Shown here: piece after piece, positions 47,541-59,700 of the stretch
How positions within the stretch are numbered: the stretch's first letter is position 1
Layout of the letters: each line of letters starts with the position of its first letter
Assembly: GCA_037954325.1 (NCBI GenBank)
Contig: JBBMNZ010000003.1
Location: 6,027,965-6,091,964 of the forward strand
Source: Fistularia commersonii
Taxonomy: Eukaryota; Chordata; Actinopteri; Syngnathiformes; Fistulariidae
DNA: 64,000 bases
Direction of reading: 5' to 3'
The notes under the pieces: model-generated
What the model was told of the DNA's origin: nothing
Databases searched by the model: none
What the model saw: the letters and a program-made list of their open reading frames with translations, nothing else
Program-made: the position numbers and the translations under genes

Positions 47541-50500
47541 CTGGAGACGGCAGGAGAAAGAGTAAGAATGTTTTAAAACGTATCGGGCGGGGGGGTCAGG
47601 GAAGGCCCCAGACCGTCGGTCGATCACAAAGCTGCACATAGAGACCTGCAACCATTCACTGTCTCATTCACACATCTGGAATTTAGGGTTTCCAATTAAC
47701 CTTCGGCATGTTTTTGTCCCATGGGAGGAAACCCGCAAAGACGGCTCCCTGTCGAAATCGAGATTGGGATCGCGTGAGACCGAAGTGCACCGCCATGCCT
47801 CCTGGTTTTATATCGGGAGTGTTTTAGATCCTAGAAAAATCACAGAGCAGGTTGCATAAATAGTGTCTGACAGACGTGTTTCATCTTCTTGTCCAGCAAA
47901 CATATAGATGATATTGCAAAACTCTGCTTGGATGGAAGCGTCGCCTTAAAAGTGACGGTTTGGTCTAATTCAATATAAACAATGTGCGACGGTCTCACAG
48001 GTTCGGGTCGATGGTTCAGTTGGCAGAGTTATAAAGTAAAGGCGTTCATAATAATTGCAACTCAAAATGTGTAGGAATGACAGAGCATCATTGTGGTAAT
48101 CTGCTTCAGCTTGCGTTTAAAAAACATCCTCGAGCTTTCGCACATTGTTTGTGCTGATTCAGGTCTGCGTATTGACGTTTATTTGTATTTATTGAGGACT
48201 CGCAACAACTTCCCCCCCGACGTAGCCGATAACGCTGTCAGCCCATTGGATAGATACTCCGGCGGTTTACACGGGAGGCACATAAGCTTGAGATATCCGA
48301 ATAAATCAAAGGGTCTGGGCCATAAAGGTTCAGGAATCACAAGGTTGATATCTTATAGATAAAAAAAACTCGGCATTTATCGCGGAGCACTGGAGCAGGA
48401 AAGTTAAAATAAAAACTGCTAGTATGGCAGGAAAGAGGGATCTCTCTGGAGGAGGGGCGGGAGATAATCAAACTTGTAGTTAGTGATTTCTTTTATTTAT
48501 TTCCCCTCCAGACGGACAAGATGCTTGGCTCAGCACAGATCAATTTGCTTGCCTGTTGCGGGGCGACAATTTCACTGAGCTACAGGTGCACCTGCATCTC
48601 AAAGGGGATTAGACAGGACACTGGTAGGTTTCATTCGGGTTTAGTCCAAAACCAAAAGGAAAAAGTAATATCGCAAAAACTTTGACTCTGCACAATCATG
48701 TTGAAGCTACGTGCTAGAGATCTTTTAGACAGTAAGACGACAAGCTATGTTTACAAGAGGATCATAATATCAAATTCAATCAATTCAGTTTTCTGAAATC
48801 AGGGCGCCACGAATTCGACAATGGGATCCCCGCAGAACGTCAACAAAAGCGGAGTTCCACTGACTCCTTTGAGCAGAATATTTGGTTCACAGCTTTGAGT
48901 ATGAAGGTTTTTACACGGCTAGTATCTACTGATATACACTGCTCAAAAAAATACAGGGAACACATAAAAAACACATCCTAGATCTAAATGAATGAAATAT
49001 TCTTATGAAATACTTTGCTCTTTACACAGTTGAATGTGCTGACAACAAAATTACACAAAAATGATCAATGGAAATCAATTGTATCAACCCATGGAGGTCT
49101 GGATTAGGAATCACACTCAAAATTAAAGTGGAAAAACCAACTCCAGGCTGATCCAACTTTGAAGTAATGTCCTTAAAACAAGTAAAATGAATCTGTGTTG
49201 CTTCCTGAGTGGACACTATGATTTCACAGAAGTGTGATTGACTTGGAGTTACATTGTGTTGTTCAAGTGTTCCCTTTATTTTTTTGAGCTGTATATATTA
49301 TTATCTCCCGAGCTAAGAACAGTTTTTTTTAAATATATTATTTGTCTTCATTTACTTTAGAATCGGACGTCGGGCTTGAAAATGAGTCGCGAGGCGTTGC
49401 TGGCAAACGCTGGAAAAAAAAAAAACAACTCAAACTCTCACCTAATTCGTCCCCGGAAGAGAAGATGGCCGAGCCGAGGCGCGAGTTGTAATGGGAGTTG
49501 GCAAAGGCCGTGAAATTGTTCTGCAATCTTCGATGTCTGAGGTAGAGCACCACCAACCCGCCACACACCCCGAGTAGCAGCAGGAAGAGCACCGGCACCA
49601 CTACTGCCGCCATGTCCCCCGAGTGACCCTCGCTTTGGGAGGCATCGCGGGCTCCTGGACACAACGGATGGAATCCATCAGCCCTTGTTTACACATGTGT
49701 AAGCTTTTTTTTTTCCACAGATGATAATAAATGCGGTACCTGTTGTCAGCTGGTTGTACAGCAGCAGGGCGGGCTCGCCACACAGCTGGCCGTTGACCAG
49801 GCAGCGGGCCTGCACCGAGAAGGTGTAGTTATGCCCCATCAGCAGGCTGCTGATGCGGAAGTAGGTTTCCGTGGTGTTTCCGAGGTACGACGTCTGGTTG
49901 GACACGCTGTCGTACACGTGCACTTCGTACCCCTGCAAACGACAAGCGACGGAAAATGACGTAGAGTCAAGAGAAAAAGGATGGGAAGAAGGAATCGAAG
50001 ACGCGCCGCTGGTTTAAACGCCGGTCGTCAGAAAAGGGAATAAATACTGTTCAAAGAGGAGCAGGACTTCTGACGGGAAAAACGGCGAAAATAATCTGAG
50101 CCTGGGGATCTGTAAATACGAAAAGGCCTTGGACTTAAATAAAAAACATAAATACCTACAATGAATATTTTGCCAAGATGTGACAGAGCAACGACATACA
50201 ATAAACATAATGGTGGGTCTTTCTGAGAATTAATAATACCTACCTCGTCCAGAAACGCAGGCTCTTTCAATTTAAAGCATATCTTCCAAATTTCCACATT
50301 ACATGTTGATTTGCTGGGCCTAAAGGTTTCCAGACAGACATAATATCTGCTAAATAACAGCCATTGCCCTACTTTGCTTGCTGAAATGTCTTACAGCATG
50401 TAGACTGTTCACAGTCACATCAACAGTGATCCTTGTGGAAAAATTCCAATCCGAGGACCTGCAGCATCACTTCAGGCAGAGAGGGAATCAACTGCAGGCT

Positions 50501-53500
50501 CCACATCGACCTCAGAGGAGCAGGCTTGCAGGAAGCTGCCCTGTCTAATATATCATAAAGCGCTATCTGGACAATGTCTCCGGATCGTGGTTTACAACAT
50601 CGAAGACATTTTACAAAAAGGAATTTTAGCAGCTAGTGAGAGGGACTTGTTTTTATGCATCCTGTGCTTGTTACATGATACCTCTGGAGTTCATTGAAAA
50701 AACAAAAGGATGCCCTTTCAGATTTTGGTGCATCTGCGCGGCCTGGAGCCAAGCTGCTAAGACCCCGACCTGTTGGCGACAGATTCGAACACGCGCGGCT
50801 GGGAATGACAATCCGGGAGGTTTCTGGCAACTCACTCGGCTCTCGTTGAAGACCTTCTCCCTCACGGCCAGGCTCTTCCAGAACAGGAATATGTGGTCCT
50901 TCTCGGTCAGAATCTTCAGGGCCTCAGGGGCGGGAAGAGGAACTGCGGCACAAGGAAACCCCGTACTTTTTACCGTTTCCCTTTGAATACCCTTAACCTA
51001 CGGCCACAGGCGCCATTACATAAGGTTAGCATCCTCAACCTGTATGTTTTGTTTCCCACAAGTTATTCACAGGCACAGTAATGTGGGGTTGTGGAGTGCC
51101 AATAAAAGCAATCAAAAGGTCAGCTATCGGTAAATCAATATATACGGTAATAAGATGCGAACCCAGCAGTTAAGATTAACCCTCTTCCCGCGTTTAGGCA
51201 TAAATTGATCCCTGCATTCAAACATATTTACCACCGTGTCAATGTTACCGGCAACTGCAAGGTAATGAAATATTTACCTTAACATTTTGCGTTATCAAAG
51301 CATGGCAGTGATAGTCCAATTTTATCATTTATTTCCCCAAAAATTGCATGAATTAAACATTTTATGCATTCTAAAGTGTTGTTTACAAAGTGCTTATAGT
51401 TCCTGAAAATCAAAATCCTGGATTAAAATGGAAGAGAACATGTAGTAAGAAAAGAAAAAAACTCAAAAAGTGGCTGTTCGTTTTGACAATTTCATCGTGC
51501 CGTTTGAAAACCAGATAATGACAGATGAAGATGTCGAGTTTCTCTTTGGGAGACAGATAGGACCGGGAATGAGTCCATCAGAGGGTCAGCACGTGTTAGA
51601 TACTTTGGAGAGAAAGTTCGAGAAACCAGACTGAGACGGTTCGGTCAAGACCAAAGAGAAGATTTCTGGACGTAGTGAGAGAGGATATGAAGGCGGTCTG
51701 CGTACCTGTGCTGAGGGTGAAGCTGGCTTCTTTGCTCATGTTACGGAGGCGCACGGAGACGCTGTAGCGTCCTCCGGGCTCCAGGCCTTTCAGCAGGTAC
51801 TCCACCGTGTTGTTCTGAGTGATCAGCTTGTAGTCACGCTCCACCTTGCGGATCACGTCCCGCACGTGGATCGCATACGTCTGAGGGAGAAGCGCCGGGT
51901 CAGAAAAAACAGGTCTTTTACACACGTTGTTTCTACATGACTGCTGGATAGATACAAACGGAACAGGCATTGGGTAAATACAAAATGTCGGTTCCTTACG
52001 ACCACAAAGAAGCGCGCATACACACCAGAGGAGTGTTGGGCGCATCGTAGGGCGGCTGCCACTTCAGCGTGGCCTGCGTCTTGTCTGCTCGCACGCGATG
52101 GAGGTTCCTGGGCGGCAGCCTTTCGTTGGGAATCATTTTCACCACCGCGTAGTCGGACGGCGGCCCCAGGAAAGGAGAGGAGGCGCGCACCTAAGGAGAA
52201 AAAAAAAAAAACGCAGACATCTGAAGAACCCCGGATATAAAATTGTTAAAACTGGAAAACAGTGAGTGTGTGAACACTGCATGGTCATGATGATGGACTT
52301 ACCAGCTGCGAGGTGTAATAACACTCAAGCAAATAAAGGCCTGCATGTTCTTTGATCGCAAAACAGACAGAAATGTCTCGGTTCTGCAATTTTTTTCAAA
52401 ATGGGATTTCAGAGTTCCATCAGTCTTTGGAAACCTGTTTTAAAAGCGTAGATGACTCATAATCCTCTTTCAAGGGGCCTTTCCAATGGCTAATTCTGCC
52501 AGATGTCCCTCGTATCCACATCGCACAAGCTAATGAGATAGTGATCATTTCCCCCTGTCTCCTAAGCTACAGCTGAGAAAATAGGAAATAGGTTTTAATC
52601 CAATTTCATATAAAAGAAAAAAACAACAAACAAACAGTTTTACATCAAAAGTTTGTTTGGTGGGGAGAAACAGCCAGCGCTCTCAAAAAAAGGCGTCATA
52701 GGCTTCATCGTATACGACCGTGAGTATCCAGATTGACGATATCTTTGCATAAGATCTTCGCTTACGGTGAACGTTTGTGTCGAAAGAATGTTTGCAGCCA
52801 CAAAGCTCCGTAGCGGGCGCCGTCTGTTCATCCGCAGGCATCTGCTCTCTCTTATCACCTCCGTCACCGCCGAGCACAGCTCAATTCATCGCGCAGACAG
52901 CACTCCAACTGCATATTTTTAAGTCACCGTGTCAGAAAAAAAATGAAGTGTGTCTCAGGAGAGACGGCAGGGGAGGCACGTCCTTTGGTTTGGGCGGCGC
53001 CGGCTCCTTAGAGAATTCAGCTTTGGTCTTTAGTCAAAGAAAGCAATTTAAAAAAAAAAAAAAAAAAAAACAATTTCCAGTGAGTCAGTCAATATGATAT
53101 CTTGGCTTGATTGGTTTCTATTTAAAAAAAAAAAAAAAAAAATCAGCATGTGGAATTAAATATCGCACTGCTACCTGCTTCTTTCAGACTTGAAACCCAG
53201 AATAGAAGTTCCATCCATGTGTTGTCTTGTTGACATACAAACAAAAAAAAAAAGGAGCAAACAAGACATCTGGACACAGATGATTTGAGATAATGGTAAC
53301 GTTATAAGGATTCTTCTTGGTGGCGGCGCAGCTCATGCACGGCTGTGCCACAGCTTCACCAGGGGAAACATCTGCTCTGCGTTTAGCACGTAGTTTAAAC
53401 CTATGTTTCACAAGCTGGAGCGCAGCTCATTTAAATTGTGGCATCGAGTACTTTCTGATAACCTTTTACTGCCTTCAATTTTCTCTACTATCGCTCCCTT

Positions 53501-56500
53501 TGATTGGCCTTTCAGTCAAAAAGCACAATGACTGGAAGTAAGTTGGTGTATTAACTCCAATTAATATTCGCATTTATGGGACTCACAACTTAAATCTAAT
53601 TACAGGGTGGAGATTTCAATGTTTCTGACGATACTATCTTTCTGTGCGTTTTCCTGACGCTGTTTCAAAGTCCTGTCTTAAATTCAGTAAAAAGCGAATC
53701 CCCGCAAGCGCGAGCCTAATTTAAGACGTGAGCCCGCATACTCGCGCCCCCTCCCAAGCCCCGATCCCGACTGCCACCTTGTCTGCTGGAACTGGAGTTA
53801 GCAGTAAATAATTAACACTTCTCCTGTGACTTTTCTTGCCCCCTTTTCATTTTATATGTTTGTCGTCACCGCGCGGTCGTCGCTGCGCTGCCGTCTGGCA
53901 GATGTGCTTTCAAACGCCAACACATTTCCAGTGTTAAAACACCTCAGGATTAACTGACAGATGTGGTGGGTTTCACTTGAGAAGCTCGGTTTCGACGTCT
54001 GTTATGTCGGCCGGATGCAGCGTTCTCGAAAGTGAACGCGGCTTCGGCGACAGGAAGCGGTCGCAAGCCGAATCGACGAAATTGAACTTCTTCTGTAACG
54101 GTGACGCCTTGGCACTCGCAGAGCTGCAATGGTTAATCAATTAATTGAAAAGTTGTTATTTTTACATTTAACAACATTTAACCTCAGCTCATCATTTTTT
54201 TACCTATTCTCTTCAGGCTGCAAGGATTTAAGGACATGATTTTGGGCTTCGGAAAAAACACCGACTGCAATTTTTGGCTTTTTGTTGACCAACCAGGGGC
54301 GGCACGGTGTTGCAGTGGTGAGCATTTTCACCTCAAAGCAAAAGGGTTTGACTTTGTGAGGGGGTGTTTCTGTGCGGACTTTTCCTTGTTCTCCCCAATT
54401 CTTTCCTCTGGGTTTCTTTGGTTTTCTCCCGCAATCCAAAACAAAAAAAAATCCCTAAATCCCCAAGACATGTGAAACGGGGTGAACCCCGCCTCTCGCC
54501 CAATGACAGCTCGGATAGGCTCCAGCGCCCCCGCGACCCTGACTGCGGGATATGCGGTATGAATAATTAATAGGCCAACCAAAGTATGAAAGTAAGTAAC
54601 AAAAAACAAGTTAAGGATGCTTGAAACCCAAATCAGTCATTGCTCTCTAACAGCAATCGACCCAAATGCTTAAAATAATAATGATAATGACTCAAAGGCA
54701 TTATCTCTGAGGCCTAGATTGTGCTGACGGTACAACTTTAGAACTCTGAGAAACTCACCAGGAAGAGATACTGCTCATCGCTGTCCACAGTGACCGTCAC
54801 GCTGAGGGCGGAGCTGTGGATCACCCGAGGGTTGTGATAGAGATCCATGAAGGACGTGGCGTAAAACACACCGTATGTCTGCAAGTAAAGAGTCACGCTT
54901 CATTCAAAACAGCAACAAAATAATGGATGAGACTTTAGAGGTACTAATCGATGAAGGCTCGTTCAAATCAATAACTTCAGCCTTCTTCTTTATTAAAGCC
55001 TTCAAGAATACAATTTTTTTTTTTTTATTATTTTAGTTTAATTGAAAAAGAATAACTATGAAAGGTAAAAAAAAAAAAAACAACTAACTAAATGAGATAA
55101 ATATGAAAATTCAATTATGCTAACGTTCTCGTTTAAAGAACCCTAATTGGATAGCTGCGTTGCATTATAATTGATTTTTCACTCCAACAATGCTACCCTG
55201 CCAATATGTCAAATAAATGTGATCAACAGTTATCATTACCAATTACCATAATAATGTACTTCTTTGCTTCCAGTTTCGTGTGTGCTGTTGTTGCAGGCGT
55301 GCAATATAAACAAGACACTGTCATTAAATGGACTCTGGTGAGTTCAACAAATCCAACTATTTGGATTTGTGTCTTGCCTAAATATTCTAATTCAATTACC
55401 AATCACCTAGACTAAAACTCCAACTGCTGGTTCTTAAAAAAAAGGAATCACATTATGGCCGAATGCAATATATATTCATTATGTGCCTGCAACTATACTT
55501 GCCACAGGGAGGCAAAACCCAAACTGGGTTTGGGCATGGTTAAAGTACTTGAAACACCCATCCAAAAATACGGCTTAAAAATGTCCTCTTCACATGGCTT
55601 CATATCAGAATGTTACTAATAATTGTACAAATTTATTATACAATTATGACAAACATTACATATAAAACCCCTTTAAAGTGTTGGATAAAACAGCTCAAGG
55701 GAATGTGAAAATTCTATACTTTACAGTGATGTGATTTTGCTTTTTACTTTTTTTTTTAAATATTTTTTGATGTTTATAACTTTGTAAAAGGTGATTTGTT
55801 GAGCGTCGCGTGTGTTGGTTATGTTATGCACCATCGCCGGCGTCCCGCTGATGGCCCAGCTGCAGTCGACGGCGGTCTGGTTGAGCGCGCGGGCTTTGAG
55901 GACGGGCTTGTCGGGCTGGGCGCCGGCGGTCTGATGGTGGGACAGTGCCGTGGGACTGTCGCCTATGCCGGTGTGAGCCCACACAGCAACTTCGTACAAC
56001 GTCCCCCCTGTCAGGTTGACGGCTAAAAATGGACAAGACGCGTTGGGTGAAAAAAAAAAAAAAAAAAGGGATGGACAAGAGTAAAAATGTTGGGATGAAA
56101 CCCTTTGCTGGACCTTTCAGGATCCTCTCTCTGACAGTGTAGTTTTTGCTCTCCTTCATGTGGGTGTCGAACTGCCAGGATAGAGTTACGACGTACTGCT
56201 TCACCTTGTTAGAGGAACACACACACGGAAGAGCCATTGCAATTTTTTCACGTTTCGGACACACAGGTCTGCGATAGTTGTTCAGATGCAGCTCTGACCT
56301 CGTACTGGGAGTTGAAGCTGAATGAAAGGCTCATGGAGTCTGCGGTGATGCTGTCGGCAATGACAGAGGGAGGAGGCAAAGCTGCGGGGCAAACTGGGAT
56401 ATTAATAGTGGGACTTTAACTGCAGTACACCAGATGAGCAGCAGTGGGCAATATTAGGCAGCATTTCAACTTGTTTTTGTGAGGCAATGTGTGTGTGTGT

Positions 56501-56713
56501 GTGTGTGTGTGAGGGATGGAGGGGAGGTCTGAACACATTGGCTCACCTTTCCTCGGCGTGATGGATTTCACCTCGGTCCAGTTCCCCACACCCCGACTGG
56601 TCACCGCGGCAACCTGGGAAAAATACAAAAAGACAGACAATGGTGACATCAGTAGCAGAATAATCACCGGGCGAAAGGAATCACGGAAAAACTCTGTTGT
56701 GGCAGTGAAGTGG

Positions 56714-56750
<37 letters not shown>

Positions 56751-59700
56751 TCACCCTGAATTTGTACAGAGTGTCTGGCTGCAGCTCCTTGATCTGAGTG
56801 CTTGTTGTGGCGCTTCTCTGCGATGTCCAATCGAGGGTCACTCGCTCGCTGTACTCGACCTGACATGGAAAACAAACACATTTAAAACTTTGGCAGAGAG
56901 GGTCAGTTATGACGGCACAAACGCGCTTCAGGTGTTTGTTTGTTTTTTTACCCCCAAAAGCGAGTTGATTCTGCAAGTAGCACTGGCCTTCAGAATTCCA
57001 TCAACCACTAGAGTGAATAAACTATGACACCAGCTAGACATGGCCATGTCCAAACGAAAAAAAAAATCGAAGCAAACTATATTTTAGCCACCTTAAAAGT
57101 ATGAAACCACAAAAGCTGTTTGACTGGGGAATTGTACATTGTAAATTTGCATCTGTAAAAATCTGCTGTTGTTGCAGTAACAAATATATAAAATTCTCCG
57201 ATAAGAATAGATGCTAAACAACTGAATATTAAATAAATATCCAAATAATGTCAACTTATTTGTCAGCTTGACATTTTTGCATTCATCAAACATAATATTG
57301 GATGATAATTTTGACCACAATATACTTGTCACCTTTTCTTTCTGTTGAAACCTTACAAATTGGTTATCTTTCTAAAATAATGATTATCATTTCATCAAAT
57401 AACACTAAATGACACAAACTCACGATGTATTCTCTTATGAGGCCATGTCCTTTGTCTGGGGGGCTCCAGGAGACGTCCACTGTACCATCCTCTCCGTTAT
57501 CACAAGAGAGCTGCAGGTTTCTCGGAGGGTCGGGTACTTCAGGAAGCGTGCGCACACAGACACATGCACACACGCACACCCCACACACACAAACACACAC
57601 ACACGGCTCTTACTTGTTCTAGCCCTTGTAACTAAGCATTCCCATGACACTGATCCCTCAAAATTGATACCATATATTAATTATATAATGACTTTTTCAA
57701 AACGGAACTTTGTGGTACTCTTCCGGAGCACATCAATGTCATGGTGTTTGGCTGAGGAACTGCTTAACAATTTCCAAAAGGTTGTTTTGCAGGCGTTAAA
57801 AGTCGCCATCTGCTGCAGTGACAGTGAAACAACCGCCCGTAGCATCTGACGCCTGCATCACTTGGCTGCTCTGATAAAACTCCTCCTTATAACAATCTAC
57901 TTGTTTTTGTCCCTTTTGTGTTTTTGCCGCGTGACAGGCTGCTCGGCTGACACGTCGTTGGCAGCTCTATTAATGCTGTGTCATTGTTCTCACTCTTTCT
58001 AGTCTAGAAACTGACACTGATAAATTTTGCTCATCTATTATTATAAAAGCAAAAGTCAAACGCGAGAGGATCAAATTATTTTCTCTACTGTTTTGTAACA
58101 TTTCAGCAAATGAATCTTATCCATACCGCCGATCAAAATTTGCCATATTACTTTGGCGCAATACGAGGAAGACTAAATAAGCTGGAAGATTACGGAGAGG
58201 TTCAGAAGTAAAAGAAAGAAAAAAGTTAAAGAGAAGTTAAAGATAGAGAATCTAAGGAAGCTACTTTGGATTTAAAGGCACAAAGAAATAACTCTGCACA
58301 TATGAGCACAACATCAAGACCAATGGGGGAAGTCAATTACAAAAACCATATTCCTACGCAGGTTGAAGAGCCCATGAGGTCATGCAGGAATAGAAGGGAG
58401 TCTGCCTGGGTGAGATACTCACGTCCCTCCGGCGTTCTGACCGTGACCACCTCATTGGTCTTGTGCAGCTTGCTGAGGCACTGCGTGAGCACCTTCACCT
58501 GGTAGGTGGTGTCCGGCTTGAGGACGGTGAGTTTATAGCTGGTCTTGTTGCTGTGGGTGTCCATGATGGTCCACTGCTGAGTGCCCACGAGCCTGAGGCA
58601 AAAAGAGACCCGTGTACGATGATATCCTTCAGCACGAATCATTGAGTGCAGGATGAATTGAGGAACTGATGAACCTCCAGGATGAACCTCCTGATGCCAA
58701 TCATAGCTGAGATGTAATGATAATGTTTGCTATGTAAAGGCGATAGTAACACTTTGGTAAAATCAGTTTTGCAGAGTGAACTAGTCCCTTCATAGAAATA
58801 AGGCGTCAAAGATTTATATCTATGACATGACTGCCAGAAAGAATTTGTATTCATTTTATATCTGATGCATTCAGGGTGAAGATATAATACATTGATCAAC
58901 ATCTATGACTGGTAGCTGACTATTATGTTCACAGAAAAAAAAAATGATTCCTTCAGTTACAGCGTGACCAATGAGCTTACCTGGCAGATGTTGGTTTGAT
59001 TACAATAATAAAAATACCCCCAAGTAAGAAAAATGAAAAGATGTATACTGATTGAGGTATAAGAATATAAATAATTTCTAAATGATCAAATAAACCAGAT
59101 TTGTTTTCTCACATGATAATTTAAAGAAACTATTTTGAGTGTGGACTTTGAGAAACATACAGTATATTTCATAGATATGACAATGTTATTGAGCGCTGCG
59201 GAGAGTACATCTATTTCAAAGCAGGTCTAAATCTGCCAGTTGCCAAAAACCCTTCAGACTCATTCTTCTCAGTGTAATCCTTAGATTTAACGCAGCCATC
59301 TGAAAAATCACCTACGCAAACACCCAGCAGCGTTAAGTAGTGCCCAGATGCTGCGAAATCTGTCAGTGAAACTGTACGGCATAAAAAAAACTCGTGAGGA
59401 ATGTCAAAAATGACATTTGTTCTCACATAAATCACAACTTTATATATAAAGAACACAGTAATCAGGATTGATTACTTGGGCTAAAATGGTTAGTTTTTCT
59501 CTTACATGTGCCTTTTGCTTCTTATTGGCCACACGTCTCTTCACAGATGACATATATTTCTTATGTGTCCAATTGTATAAATATTCTTTTCATGAATAGA
59601 ACGGCAGACCAACTAACCAACCAGGAAGCATCCCTGAAAACCCAAAGAGACAGATTGAAGATCAGCAAAGCAGACGCTGTGCATCTGCAGACTCACCTGT

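Noticed and set aside
49022..49216. 64-codon minus-strand frame in the last sorl1 intron as an extra exon
   Set aside because: It lies wholly inside a mariner-type MITE.
50595..50835. frames upstream of exon 50836-50942 on the low side as coding extension
   Set aside because: The frame runs on past a good gtgagt donor and does not match SORL1; the next exon joins in phase from the donor.
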